From positions 37,291,724 to 37,355,723 of the forward strand of contig OX637287.1 in assembly GCA_951799445.1 (NCBI GenBank): a stretch of 64,000 bases of DNA, in the 5' to 3' direction. The position numbers and the translations under genes are program-made. The first letter of the stretch is position 1; each line of letters opens with the position of its first letter. Shown here in pieces: positions 11,117 to 23,860 of this stretch. The DNA comes from Pseudisothecium myosuroides (lineage: Eukaryota; Streptophyta; Bryopsida; Hypnales; Lembophyllaceae). The notes below the pieces were generated by a model that made no database searches, had not been told where the DNA came from, and saw only the letters and a list, made by a program, of their open reading frames with translations.

Positions 11117-13009
11117 TGTGAGCGCTTATTTATCCACCCTTGGTAAATAAACGAGCACAACCAAGCTCTTGATAAATAACCGTTTGACTCGATCTATGGG
11201 TGTCTAGCGCCAATCCATTGTGCCTTCCAAGCAATGGATCTTTCTATGTTCCTAATGTTTGCTAACTCGTATAAAGAAAACGAAACCCTAATTGGAATTA
11301 CTATGATTGCCTTGGCTAATCCAAAGCTTAAAAAGGCCCGGGGGTTTAGAAAAGGAAGTAGTCTCAGCCCAAACTTATCTATTCTAAGTAAAGTACCATT
11401 TCATGCCAATTCTAAAAATGTAGAATTCATTTCATTTGGACACTCCTAGAAGAAGTTATGGACTGATGAAGTTTTAGCCCTAATGAGTGCTTTGAAACTT
11501 CATCCACTCTTTTCTAAGGACTCCCAATTCTAATTCGACTTGGAATTTGGACCATGGGTCTAATCCCTAGAGTTTACCCTAAAAGCCAAGATTCGACTCA
11601 AATGGATGAAATCCCTTAGGGTTCATCCATTATTTGTTCCAGACCTCATCCCTTCCCAACGGTTATGGTTTTAAGTCTTTTCTTGAGTTTGGTTTAGTTT
11701 TGGTTTAGCTTAAACTTGTTCTATGAGTTTCTAAATCTATAATTGACCTAAGCCTAACCCTAAAAGCTCCTAATTCACCTTCTAGTTCCACCTAAGGGGC
11801 TGACTTACGGTCACTAAATTACTATTTAAAAAAAGTAAAGACTTATTCCTTGTAGACCTTGGTTTTACCTTTTTAGTGTGATTGGTCACTCTAGATTTGG
11901 ACTCTCCTAGCAATAGTTATACATGGATGAAGTTTGACTGCTAATCGGTGTTTAAAACTTCATCCATTAATTACGGTTACTCTTAATTTCAAAACTAATT
12001 TCTAATTTCACTTCTGGGCTCTAGATTATTCCTTCTTCTTAGATCCTATTCCTTGTTCCTCTTGGATGAAATTTGATCAGTTTCATCCAATATGACTCCC
12101 TAACTTCATCCGCTTGTAACTTCTTTGTTTTAGCTCGGATTTTGTTGTATTTTAGGTTTTTGGAAACCCCTAGACCTCTATTCTAGAAATATCTATTAAA
12201 TTTTGACCTGAATCCTCATCCTAATGGCCTGACTCTTTCCTAGGCCTCAGCCCCAACTAAAGATCATTAACTGCAAGAATTAGGATGCAAGGAGAGAGTT
12301 TAGCAATCCACCTTGTCTTGGAGGTTGCGAATTAAGTCGCTTAGGTTCCCCCCATGTGCCATTTTGGCGATTTGTCTTTGCTCTTGGAAAGTTGTCAATT
12401 TATATTATAATATTCTATCTTCAATTATCTAACTATTTTCTTTTCCTTTCCTTCTTTCTTTTCCTTCTATACTATTCTCGCATTGTCCTCTTAATGTCTA
12501 CCAACCACTCCTAATAATTTGAATGACACGCTCCCCTTTTCTTCTTATGCTAGGCCCAACTGATGGCTCACAATGTTTCGTAGGATTTTCCTTAATCTAT
12601 TTCCTATTCATCTTCTCTCCTACTAATACCTCTTTCTTGTGTGTCTTCCACATGCTTTGTTTTTGCTCTTGACGTGGAGTGTGTGATGTGAGTGTTGTGG
12701 GGAGTTTTGATTGAGCGTGTGTGAGTGTGCAAGTGGTGTTTTTGCCTTGAAGTTATGAGACTTCTTCTTCCCTACTTCTCTAATTAGACTCCTACTTCCT
12801 ATTAGCCTTTCTAATTTAGTTGCCTCTATCTCCCCCCTTTTTTAGGTTTCCTTGCCTAACCTATTATATCTAGGTCCTAACCTTTTTCCTAGTATACTTA
12901 GTTGTGCTGGGTTTTTGTTAATGGAGAAAACCGAGAATGAGAAAAAAAAAGAATAAAAAAAAGGAGGATCGACCCATGCTTGGCTTTGGCCATCACTTGA
13001 CTCCAACCC

Positions 13010-13155
13010 CTACCTGGGCCCTGACCCCGGCAACTGGGGCTCCGGTCGCTTGGGCTCTAATACTAGATGCCGGTGCTGGGCTTCGGTACTAGGCTCCGGT
13101 ACTGGGGCTTGCTGCTGGGGCTCTGGCTTGCTAGGGCTTTGGCCGACTAGGGCTC
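13010..13155. repeat. GC-rich minisatellite in the outer LTR
   Basis: Variants of GGGGCTCCGGTA and GGGCTTGCTGCT recur through this block. It occupies the place that the similar minisatellite at 15030-15305 occupies in the inner LTR, yet the repeat unit differs. The block ends exactly at the insertion site of the inner LTR. Confidence 0.6.
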
Positions 13156-13157
13156 CG

Positions 13158-16100
13158 TGTGAGCGCTCGTTTACCCACCCTTGGTAAACGAACGAGCACA
13201 ACCAGGCTCTCGGTTAAACAACCGTTCTGACTCGATCTATGGGTGTCTAGCGCCAATCCATTGTGCCTTCCAAGCAATGGATCTTTTCTATACTCCTAAG
13301 ACTCACTAATTCGGATAATGAAGAAAACAAAATAAACCCTAAGTGGAATTGCTATAACTGCTAAGTCTGAATCAAAGCATAAGAGGGCTTGGTGGTTTGG
13401 GAGCAGAGTTAATCTTAATCTAGACTTATCTATTCTAAATGAAAGAATATCTCATGCCATTTCTAAAAGTATAAAGCTTGTTTGGTTTGGACTCTCCTAG
13501 AGAAAGTTATGGACGGATGAAGTTTGACCGCTACTCGGTTCCTCAAACTTCATCCATGCTTTTCTATGGACTCCGGATTTCGATTTGACTTGGGATTTGG
13601 GCTATGAGCCTGACCCCCTAAGGTTAACCTAATTACCAAGTCTTGACTCCAATGGATGAAATCTTCTAGGGTTCATCCATTACTTGTTCCGGACTTCATC
13701 CCTTCTTAATTGCTTGGGGTTTAGGTATTTCCTTAAGCTGGGTTTAGTTTTGGGTTACCCTAAACTTGTTCTAAGATGTTCTAAATCTATACTTAACCTA
13801 ACCTTAACCTTAAAAGCCCCTAATCCGCCTTCTAATCTTACTTAAGGATTTTAAGTGTGGTTACTAATGTACTAATTGTAGAACTTAAGACTTGTTCCGA
13901 GGAGATCTTGATTTTAGCTTTCTACTTTGACTAACCACATTAGATTTGGGGTTTCCTATCAAAAGTTATCCATGGATGAAGTTTGACCGCTAATCGGTCC
14001 TTCAAATTTCATCCGCCAATTACGGCTAGCCCTAATTCTAGAACTAACTTCTAATTTCACGGTTGAGTTCCTAATCTCTTTATCTTTTCAAATACTATTC
14101 CTTGTTCCCCTTGGATGAATTTTGCTAGGTTTCATCCAACATGACTCCCTAACTTCATCCGCCTATAACTTCTTCGTTTTAATTCGGATTTTTGTGTGTT
14201 TTAGGTTTTTGGAAACCTCTAGCCCTCTACTACAATATTCTAAATTCAATCCTAACCTGACTTTGCTTCTTGACTACCCTAGCTCTCGGCCTCCCTAGTA
14301 AGTGCTAGTTTGGGAATTTAAACGAAATGCAAAGGGGGAGTTTAGTGAGCCACCTCGTAGTGGAGATCGCGAATTAGGTCGCTTAGGTTTTCCTCGTGTG
14401 CCATTTTATCCTTGGTCTTGTGGGAATTTGGCCCCTTTGGTATTTATGAAAATGGTGCTTGTCCTTAGTGGTCTCTTTCCTATTCCTATCTTTTCCTTCT
14501 ACTCCTCTCTTTTCTTTCCCCACTATTCCTCTATGTGGCCTTAATGTCTACCAACCACCTCTAATAATGCGAATGACGCATCTCCCTTTTCTCTCTTACG
14601 CGTGAGGCAATCGGTGGCCCACAATGGGTTGTGGGATTTTTGCTAATCTACTTCCTATTCATCTTCTTCCCTATTAGAACCTCCGTCTTGGTGGTCTTCT
14701 ATACGTTTTTTGTTCTTGTTTTTAGGAGTGTGTGAGTGCTTGAGTGGTTGTGGAATGATGAGAGTGCAGGTGGCGCTGGAGTGTTTGATTTGCACTATGC
14801 TTCCCCTTCTTTCTAATTGGCCTCCTATTCCTAATTATTTATTTCCTGAATCCTATTGTACCTTGCTTCTCTTCCTAATCCTACTTGTCTCCTTCCCTCT
14901 CTTGTTTGCCTTCTATTCCCTTAATTTTAATGTTAACCCCTATTTTTAATGATAACCCCTATTTCCCTTCCCCCCTTTTTTCTTAGTTTAGTTTAGATTT
15001 CCAAAAAAAAGGGGGAAAAAGATCAGTTTTTGGCCTGCGGGCTTAGCCGCGAGCTGGGCCTGTGGGCTGCCTGCGAGCTGGGTCTGCGGGTTGGCCGCCG
15101 AGTGGCCTGCGGGCTGGCCGTTGGGCTGATCTGCGGGTTGCCTGCCGGGCCGGCTGGGGCTGGTCCTACGGGCTGGCCTGCTTGGGCTGGCCTGTTGGGC
15201 TGGCCTTGCGGGCTGGCTTGCTGGGCTGGTCTTGCGGGATGGCTTGCGGGCTGGCTTGCGTAATTTTGGTTGGACTAGTTGGCCTTGCGGGCTGGCCTCG
15301 GGCTTAACTCCTTAGGGAGGAGTTTTAAAAAAAAAACGACAATGTGTTCTCCTATTCTAAGGGAGCACTAGGGGTTGGTATCCTAGAGTGGGAAGCCTCA
15401 TAATATTGGATGATTGCTAGAGGTGGTGCTTGCCCAACCCGATGTACACCTACCCTGGTACTATAGCCTATCCTACGGCTATGCACTTAATTTTGGACGC
15501 TAAACTTTGGTAGTTTCCAAACTCCTTTTGGAAACTAAACTTTGGATTTTTAAACCCGGGGGGGTTCAAAGCTTTGCCGTTTGATGAGGAGGGGGTACTC
15601 AGCTACCTGCGGGAGGTTCAAAGCTTCGCCGTTTGGTGACAAAACTAAAGAACCTTGCAGCTAAGGAGGCCGGAGCTTCGCCGTTTGGTGACAAAAACTA
15701 GAGAAAAACGACAAGGTAGACAATGATATAAATCACCACATTAGCACCTTGTAACTCATGCTAAGACACTAGAGGTCCCCCTAAGCGGCATCGCCAAGGT
15801 ACGAAGAGGGGGGGGCTCTAGGGTTAATACTCAACTTGCTCAATCCAACGAATACCGACAATGACTTCAAGTATTGCAACAAGGTGACTCTCTCTCCAAA
15901 GGCAACAAAGAAGGAACGGAAGAGCTTAAATTAACAACAACAACGGGGCAACGAAAGGCTTCAAAAACACCGCTAGGGTTTTTGGCTAAAATGCCAAAAT
16001 ATTCAACGTGACGTGGACCCAACGGACCCCAAAAGAAAGATGGGGGTGGCTTTGAAGAGAAATGAGGGCCCTTTTATAGGTTTTCCAAGGCCCTCACCTC

Positions 16101-17326
16101 TCCTCTTTTAACCTAGGTAACCCTATCAACTTGGATTTTCATCCTTATCTTTTAGGATTTTCACCTATTTTGGGGTTTACGCTGGTCCAAATCTCTAACT
16201 ATTGGAGATCGACTCCAAATCGAAAACTGATTGCGCCATTGGCTTCAGAAAGCCACTTTTAGTCCTCAAGTCCCTCTACCCCCTATTCCAACCCCAAAAT
16301 CCCACCGTAAACTATCGCCAACTGGAGTCAGTAAAAGAGGTAACCTTTTCTGACAAAAGTGACTAGCCAGGGTGGTCTAAGAGGTCTTAGGGAGTAAGAA
16401 AAGACCCTTCGTTGACTTCGTTCCGACTTCGTGTGCTCCCGGGACGCCGGTCAACTCCACATAAATCCCGCCACGTGGAAAAATTCGAAGGAATGTCGGT
16501 GATTCGGCCGTCTCCCGCTATCGAAACACCATGAAACTTGTCGGGGCGCGTTATTAGCATAAAAGAAACTAACCTAATTTTTAGTGAGATTTTACCGCCA
16601 CCTGGGTAATTATCGTGAATTTCCCATCGTGGTTTTAGGCGGTTGATCGTCCGGAAGGAGTATTTCTTCAATCCAGAAAATTCCGAAACTTCTTGGGGAA
16701 CCTCTCATGGGGTTTTCCAAGAGATTTGCAAGTTCACATCTTAATCTTGCATGTCTTGATATGGAAGGCAAAAGGATACCTCCGTTGGTTTATCGGCAGT
16801 TAGGGAATCTTTCGCATATGGGGGAATCTTGGCGAATGGATCTTGCTTTTGACTTCTTGGTATGGTTTAGACCCAAGATTACAATCCGGTGACCGTAGAT
16901 TCCTCCACTGGCCTATCTCATGAAAATGACACCTGCAAGCTAACAATTGGGGTTTTTACTATTCGTCGATGGAATGGGGAAACTGAAACCTTTCTTGGGG
17001 AATCTACCTAAGAATCTCCCTAGACTTCTCTTAGACCAATTTAGCCCAGCTTGGTCACATGCATAGTGATTTTAGGCTATTTTGGGTAAAAATCCTCAAA
17101 CCTTCTGGTTCCCACTACTTCTATGGCTCTAACCTATTTACAAGTGGGTTTTAGGGCTATTCTAAGGAGAAAAGGCTATTTAGGACCAAAGGGCATATTG
17201 GTATATAACATGTCCATTCTGATTTTACACTCTTTTTAGGGCCTTTTGTGTATAATTATGACTTAATTTGTACAATTTAAGAAAAAAGAAGACTATGAGT
17301 CCCAAGTGACGAATTGGGAGCTCACA
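13158..17326. mobile_element. Inner solo LTR nested in the outer LTR, 4169 bp
   Basis: It starts TGTGAGCGCTC and ends GAGCTCACA. The termini form the short inverted repeat TGTGAGC/GCTCACA expected of an LTR. CTCCG flanks it on both sides (13153-13157 and 17327-17331). Its first half aligns with 11117-13157 and its second half with 17332-19453, in the same orientation. Conserved blocks include TCTAGCGCCAATCCATTG near the start and CTATGAGTCCCAARTGACG near the end. The intact terminal inverted repeat suggests it is younger than the outer copy. No tRNA-binding site, polypurine tract or pol domain lies inside. Confidence 0.88.
15030..15305. repeat. GC-rich minisatellite in the inner LTR
   Basis: Short units resembling GGGCTGGCCTGC / GGGCTGGCTTGC are repeated about twenty times. 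The composition contrasts sharply with the AT-rich LTR around it. Two overlapping open frames of 77 and 81 codons, rich in Gly, Ala, Leu and Trp, are by-products of the repeat and are not called genes. Confidence 0.8.
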
Positions 17327-19458
17327 CTCCGGCGCAAATATTGGATTTTTGATGGCTAGGTAGCCTAGTGAGTAAGGAAAAAATTGACCTCGACTAAAGA
17401 CAACCAAAAAGAAGGAACAAGGACACCTATAGTAATCCCTCCCCTTTTGTGAATATATTTTAAAGTGGAACCTACTCAAACCTAGACTTTCTTGGAGATT
17501 AAACTTCGGGTGCTTCCAAGTGCGTCTTGGAAATTAAACTTTGGAGGGAATAACTGGGGGAGGTTCGAAGCTTCGCCGTATTTTTGGTTTTAACACCGAA
17601 TTTAGGAATGTTTTCTAGAACTCTTAGGGTCAAAGCTCCGCTGTTACCATGTTATAACACACGATTTAGGACTTGGGATGATTTGGGGGTTCAAAGCTCC
17701 GCCTAAAGGGGGGTTTATCAACCAATAAGAGAGAAGGGACTCTCTAAGGACGGATTAGTTCACTAAAATTTCCCAAGTCAAGCAAACTCTACCACGGTCA
17801 CTAAAAGAAAGATTAGAGGGAGTAGTGTCACTTTTCTAGTAGTCTCACTCAATACAAGGACTTACACTAAAGGCCCCCAAAGCGGCATCGCCAAGGTATG
17901 GTGGGGGTGATTTTAGGATTAGTACATGGACTCAAAACGTGCCACAAGAGTATAAAAATCACGGTTCACCGACTAATAATAAAGCACCAAATCGTATACC
18001 ATTTAGGGGAGACCCCTAAGGTTTCCAAAAAGCTCAAGAAATACAAACAATGGGGCCAAAAGTGCCCTAGAAACACCGTTCAAGGTTTTTGGCAAAAATG
18101 CCAAAATATCCATCACTACGTAGACCCAACGGACCCCAAAACAAGAATGGAGGGTGGTTTGAGAAAGAAATGGGGGCTTTTTTATAGTCTTCCAAGGCCC
18201 CCACCTCCCCTCTTTTTAACTTTGGTAATCCTATCTTTTCGGATTTTCATCTTTATCTTTTAGGATTTTCACTTAGTTTGGGGTTTACGTTGATCCAAAA
18301 CTCTAACTACTGGAGATCAACTCCAAATCGAAAACCGATTGCGCCATTGGCTTTAGAAGGCCATTTTTAGTGTAGAAGTTTCCCTACCCCCTATTCCAAC
18401 ACCAAAATCTCACCGTAAACTAGTGCCAGTTGAGGTCAGTAAAAAGGGTAAAAATCTACTTCTTAGAGGTTACCTTTTTTGACCAAGGTGACTAGCCAGG
18501 GTGGTCAGGAAGGTCTTAGGGAGTAAGAAAAGATCCTTTTTTAGGCTTCATTCCAACTTCATGTGCTCTCGGGACGCCGGTCAACTCCACGTAAATCCCG
18601 CCACGTGGATAATTTGGAAGAATGTTGGTGATTCGGGCACCTCCCGCTATCAAAACACTATGAAACTTGTCGGGGCGCGTTATTAGCATAAAAGAAGCTA
18701 ACTTAATTTAGTGAGATTTTACCGCCACCTGGGTAATTACCGTGAATTTCCCATTGTGGTTTTGGGCGGTTGACCGTTTGGAAGGGGTATCTCTTCAATC
18801 CAGAAACTTCTGAAACTTCTTGGGGAACCTTTCATGGAGTTTTCCAAGAGATGTGCAAGTTCATGTCTTGATCTTGCAAGTCTTGATACGGAAGGTAAAA
18901 ATATACTTTCATTGGGTTATCGACAGCCATGGAATCTTCTGTATATGGGGGAATCTTGGCGAATGGATTTTGCTTTTGACTTCTTAGTATGGTTCTGACC
19001 CTAGATTACAATCCGGTGGCCATAGACTCCTCCGTTGGCCCGTCTTGAGAAAGTGACACCTACATGCTAACAATTGAGATTTCTACTATTCGTTAATGGA
19101 ACGGGAAAACTGAAACTTCTCTTGGGGAATCTATCTAAGAATCTCTCTGGACTCTCCTCAGAACAATTTAGCCAAGCATGGTCACATGCACAGTGATTTT
19201 AGGCTATTTTGGGTAAAAACCTTCAAACCTGCTAGCCCCCACTACTTCCGTGGTTTTTACCTATTCACAAGTGGGTTTTAGGACTATTCTAGCGATAAAA
19301 GGCTATTTAGGACCAAAGGGCATATTGGTATGTAACATGTTCATTTTGGTTTTACACTCTTTTTAGAGCTTTTTGTATAGAATTACAACTTAAATTGCAA
19401 AATTTAGGAAAAAAGAAAACTATGAGTCCCAAATGACGAATTGGGAGCTTACAGATGT

Positions 19459-20212
19459 TGGACATCTTTTCCACACTAAAATCCTAGAAGACTATCCATA
19501 ACACCATTTTACTTTCTAAATTATTTTTGTAGCTTTAAAATCTTCTAAAATGCTTTAAAGTAATTTTGCACCCAAAACAAATAAAAATTCTCCAAACTAC
19601 TTGGTCAGTTGGTCCTACAAAAACCTTAGTTATATGTTGCAATTGAAGACAATGCTATATGAAATTTAGTCAATGCTTGAAAAAACATTAGCATAAATTG
19701 GAGGTCATTTTGCTTGGTGTTATGATTTTGCATGAGTTTATTAGCAAATTTGAATACTGATTGTAGGGTCTCCCAATCTAACCTATTTTTTCCTAAGCCT
19801 TGCAATGGCGACAATTGATGAAACACTAGAAGGTCTTTGGTGCAATCAACAATCACAATACCTATGAAAATTCATATTTTTTTCAACATCAACAAAATAA
19901 TGAACAATGTAAGATCATTATTACCGTCCCTTACTCAACTTCAACTTTCAAATGTAACATCAAGATGTTATGTTTAATGTCATTGTTAATACAAAAACAA
20001 TTGGATCACCTTAGATGTCACCTCAATGTGTCACAAAAAACACAGGTTTCCTATAGTGGGATCTAGTCCTAAGTGAGGCGCATCACTTATCTTGTGACCT
20101 TTGCTCCAAGTTTTTTGGATTAAAACTTGAGAGGCTATACAATCCAATTGGGTAGTTGGGCAATCCCCTCGAAATAGAAAAAATTTAGAAATGGAAAGGA
20201 AGTAGTAGCATA
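19459..20212. other. AT-rich intergenic DNA
   Basis: I see nothing recognisable between the end of the nested LTR and the tandem array at 20213. A 76-codon frame on the - strand (19626-19856) has no known domain. Confidence 0.4.
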
Positions 20213-20620
20213 ATGAAGGACCTCCAAAAGGTTAGTCATAACCAACCAACAATTTGGAAACTAGTACCTCCCAAAATGGAAGCTTTACAAAAAATATTCC
20301 AAAATAATGGAAATGTTTGAAAACCAAGAAAAAGTGTTAATACTATGAAGGATCTCTAAGGTTAGTCGGGCTTAGGAGGTCCCATATGATATCCCTCAAA
20401 ATTGAGGATTCACTAAAAATATACCGAAAAAATGGTAATGTTTGAAAACCAAGGGAAAGTGTTGATACTATAAAGGAACTCCAAAAGATTAGTTGGTCTT
20501 GACTAGGATTTGGAGGTCCCAACTAATACCCTAAGAAATTAGAGATTCAAAAATAAATTCAAAATAAATTTGTAAGTATTTGATATTAAGAAAAATTATT
20601 GAACCTTGTTGGGTGCCCGA
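20213..20620. repeat. Tandem repeat, about 127 bp period
   Basis: Units start near 20213, 20340 and 20466, each with a variant of CTATGAAGGAYCTCYAAAAGGTTAGT, then GGAGGTCCC and AATGTTTGAAAACCAAG. The three units plus a partial fourth are diverged by perhaps a tenth to a fifth. Confidence 0.7.
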
Positions 20621-20639
20621 TGGGTTAGTTGAATCCAAC

Positions 20640-21854
20640 TAACTGTATTTACCATTAAGTATGTTGTCTCATGAATGCATCTCTCTAGGTACTTGCAAAT
20701 GTGAAACTACTAGCTTCTTCAACTATAGACGCACAATCGGCAAACAACTAAACTTTTGATTCCAATACTGCACCAAATCAATTTGATTACACTATCATTG
20801 GATCCTTGAAGGAACTTGTATCAATGCATGATTGCAAGAATAAAGTGACTGTAATTGGTTCCTTGCCTATATTTTGTCGGAGGTCTTTAATTTTTCTTGT
20901 GGCCTTTTATGAGTCCAAGAATTGGCACCAAGAGTCATATTTTCTTCATTTTTCTACTTATACAACAAAGGAAGCCTTTTAGTGTAGAAAAATCACAAAT
21001 AAGCACTGAGAATGTTAACTTGAAGGTGAGTTACACTTAGTAAAACATCAAAATGACCTTCAGCCTTAGAGTGACCTTACTAGAAACCTCAAGGTAGAAT
21101 TAGTGCTCAAAGATAGCCAAATCAAGGAAACAGAAGGTCTTTGTCGAATTAGCAAGATATTCAATCAAAAGCATCTACGTGGACAAATAACCACATGTAT
21201 GCCAACTTGTTGGATAGGACCCTTGAAGTTCAGTTCCAAATGACCATGGATCATCTCTAAGACTAACATATCTTCAACAGATTATAGGTTAAAAATCTTG
21301 CAAATTTACCAGTTCCGTTGTGGAAATGAACAAATTATGCATGTATAGAATCCGTTTTCTTAGAAGTCACCCGTTGCAATCAACTACGTTAAAATCTTAG
21401 AAAGTAACTAAAATACAATAAAATCCCCCCCAAAATAAGATAGAGGTTTTAAATGGTAATAATGCGCCCCAACAAGTTTTACAATGTTGCAATAGCGGCA
21501 AGGCCCAAAATGGACAACTTCGACAATTATCAACATGTCTTTTCAACTAAAATGAGTTGTTGACCAACATTCTAAGAGCAACTAACATTTGAACAAGGAC
21601 CTAGTACAATCTTTTCTTACTTCAACACTCTTTTGGACAATCCAAGCAAGTCAAATTTTTTGGAAAAAACAAACTTCTCATTTCAAGATTTTATAGTTAT
21701 AGTTTGTAATTTGGAAACTCCTTTGACTTTGTAAGTCCAAATGACTAGAAAATAACAATCATAAATAGAAAATCAAATGTATCATTGCTTTTCAATATTT
21801 TAGTCCAATTTATGTTGTACTTTGAGATAATTTTATGATATTCCATCCAAATAA
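20640..21854. other. AT-rich intergenic DNA
   Basis: No gene or element boundary is evident. Some stretches (about 21100-21300) read as if once coding, but every frame has stops and I recognise no protein family. Confidence 0.35.
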
Positions 21855-22794
21855 TTAACCCCTAAAGGCCCAAGGCTTTTTTTCTACCAAAAAAACATCA
21901 AAACTGCCATTTCTATAGCAAGGAGTAAAAAAAATGAAAAATGTTTTTTTTCCACATCTTACCGTAGGATCTTACACCTAACTAGTATAAAAATGTGTGG
22001 AAAAAATTTCAGAATTTTTGACCGCTCAGATTGCAAGATATCTGCGTTTAAAGTGGAAAAAACAAGTATTTCAGCACATTGCGGGACTAGATTTTTTGAC
22101 TTTAAACATTTTTCACTTAAAATTTTTGCACTACAGAGTTTTGTGCTTCAAATTTTTATAGTGGAGAATTGAGTTGAGAGTCTAGGGAAAAAAAATATAT
22201 TCAAAAAAACTTAATTATCATTCCTAAAAAATTTATTAAGTAGAAGTAGGTAAGAGATAGAAGGAAAATCTAAAACATTAATATATTTTAGATGGAATTA
22301 AAATTCACTAATCCCAATGGTGAGATTGTTCTAGCAAGTAAATTAAACCACGAGAATTTTTTTTTTTTAAAATTGCAAAAATAGCATTTAGAAATGAATC
22401 CTACAAGTTATTTTTTTCAAGAAGATGCTCTAACTGCCCGAAAAACAAGAATGTCCATAACTTTTTCGTAACAAATCCAAATGAAATGAATCAAAGCTTT
22501 CCAGATAGACAAAAATATAATCTACAAGAAAAAAAATATTAAAAAAAAAAAATCAAATTTTTGCCAAATTTTTCTTGCTACCTAGACTTCCCAGTTACGA
22601 AAAAAAGTAACATATTTGGCCATAACTTTTGACTCCTATTTCCAAATGTCCTGAAATTTAGTGCATATGAAAGATATTCCTCGCGCCCACCTTCTATTAA
22701 AATTTCAGCTTAAAATATGGAAATCTTTAATCACACGGACCTGCCCAAAATTTCTATACGACCGAAAAATGCATGCCGGTCCTTTAGGGGTTAA
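21855..22794 (+). mobile_element. TTAA-flanked MITE, family 1, complete copy (940 bp)
   Basis: It is bounded by TTAA at 21855-21858 and 22791-22794. The left terminus is CCCCTAAAGG and the right terminus reads CCTTTAGGGG, so the ends are inverted repeats directly adjoining the TTAA. The interior is AT-rich and non-coding with conserved blocks such as ACTGCCATTTCTATAG and TTGCAAGATATCTGCG. Orientation is taken as that of the truncated copy at 4763. The copies at 36960 and 54983 run the other way. Confidence 0.85.
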
Positions 22795-23441
22795 AATATT
22801 TTGTCATGATCAACTTTGAGTTTGGATCATGTCATGCGTCACGTCATCTTGACGCCGTGATTTGATGTGACCTAGACAACCTTGACTAATGAAATCGAGA
22901 CAATGTACCTTGCATTTTTTAACAAGTTTTTAAAATTACTATAATTGACTATTAGCTTCCAAAGTGGAGAAGAATTTTGGAGATATATTTTTTGCTATAG
23001 ACAACTACGGACTTCTCATTCAAGATTGGAATGCATATTATTAATAAGTTCAATAAACACAAACTGATTGAATATACATGAGATTAAAAATAAGGTCAAT
23101 AGCACAATATGTTTTAAACAAGTCTATTGCAACATTTCATGGTAATCATTTCTTCCAAATCTGAGACAAAATTACAACAAAGACGAAGGGATTTAGAATT
23201 GGCTATGCTATTAATTAGCTTGTACCTTGATTTGATTAGCAATAAGTATTGCCAAGGCCCTATTGGTAATTTGGTACAAGCCAATACATGGCTTTGGCTC
23301 AAAGTGAATATCTGAAAATGTTTAAAAGGCAAACCAGACGTAGTCAAACGGTCCAGGAGCTTTCAAACTCAAAACAACGGTTCACCTCATCAACACCAAC
23401 TTGATCTTTAAAGCAGTTGGCACTTTAGGAACCAATTTGTA

Positions 23442-23629
23442 TAGTAGAACCTCTCTTACTACATACTCATTTAGTGCATAATATGTAGTAAGAGAATTTG
23501 TACTTTGAAGCATTTATTTTTGAAAAGTAGTTGGAGGCCCCATAGTTAGAAGCCACGTTAGCTAGTGGTTAATATAGCACATCTCTTGGTGCATAGTCCC
23601 AACACTATGCACTAAGAGAGGTTCTACAG
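23442..23629. mobile_element. Emigrant/pogo-like MITE, 188 bp
   Basis: The left end is TAGTAGAACCTCTCTTA and the right end read inward is CTGTAGAACCTCTCTTA. TA flanks both sides (23440-23441 and 23630-23631). The terminal repeat resembles the AAAACCTCTATAAATTAATA-type ends of the plant Emigrant family of pogo-like MITEs. The size fits and there is no coding sequence. Confidence 0.7.
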
Positions 23630-23737
23630 TACAATTGGAGATTGAATTGAATACTTGCATTGGTGTCTTAGGATTTGATAATCTTGATCAAGAGCAACAT
23701 TTGATAATTCAGGGTTTTTTTTCTCATGGGGTACTTG

Positions 23738-23860
23738 CACTAGTAGAAAACAAGGATATAAATGGCTTGTCTACAATGATTGTAATAATCATTTAAAGAC
23801 AATAATGACTACAAAATGACTGCTACAGTCATTGTGGACGAGTCATTTATACCCTAGCTA
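23738..23860. mobile_element. CACTA-like terminus with sub-terminal hairpin, partial
   Basis: CACTAGTAGAAAAC at 23738 looks like the end of a plant CACTA transposon. It is followed by an inverted repeat (ATAAATGGCTTGTCTACAATGA pairing with TCATTGTGGACGAGTCATTTAT, not perfectly). No matching opposite terminus was found nearby, so the element is probably truncated. Confidence 0.4.

Larger units (their letters stand above)
11117..19453. mobile_element. Outer solo LTR, split by a nested copy of the same LTR
   Basis: The outer element starts TGTGAGCGC at 11117 and ends GGGAGCTTACA at 19453. The 5 bp GATGT occurs directly before (11112-11116) and directly after (19454-19458) as a target-site duplication. 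It is interrupted between 13157 and 17332 by a second copy. Without that copy and one target duplication its length is about 4163 bp, nearly the same as the inner copy. There is no internal retrotransposon domain, no second LTR and no long open frame, so it is read as a solo LTR left by recombination between two LTRs. A 4.2 kb LTR is large. Ty3-type and LARD-type elements have LTRs of that order, but no coding part remains to classify it. Confidence 0.85.

Noticed and set aside
15030..15307. Two overlapping open frames of 77 and 81 codons, rich in Gly, Ala, Leu and Trp
   Set aside because: They are a by-product of the GC-rich minisatellite in the inner LTR. Both frames show the repeat period and no domain.
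17550..17720. tRNA-like words such as GGTTCGAAGC
   Set aside because: They recur in both LTR copies as part of a repeat (AGCTTCGCCGT). No acceptor stem or anticodon arm can be built.
11117..19453. A complete LTR retrotransposon with LTRs at 11.1-13.1 kb and 17.3-19.4 kb
   Set aside because: The left and right parts are different halves of one unit, not copies of each other. Only the nested solo-LTR reading explains both 5 bp duplications.
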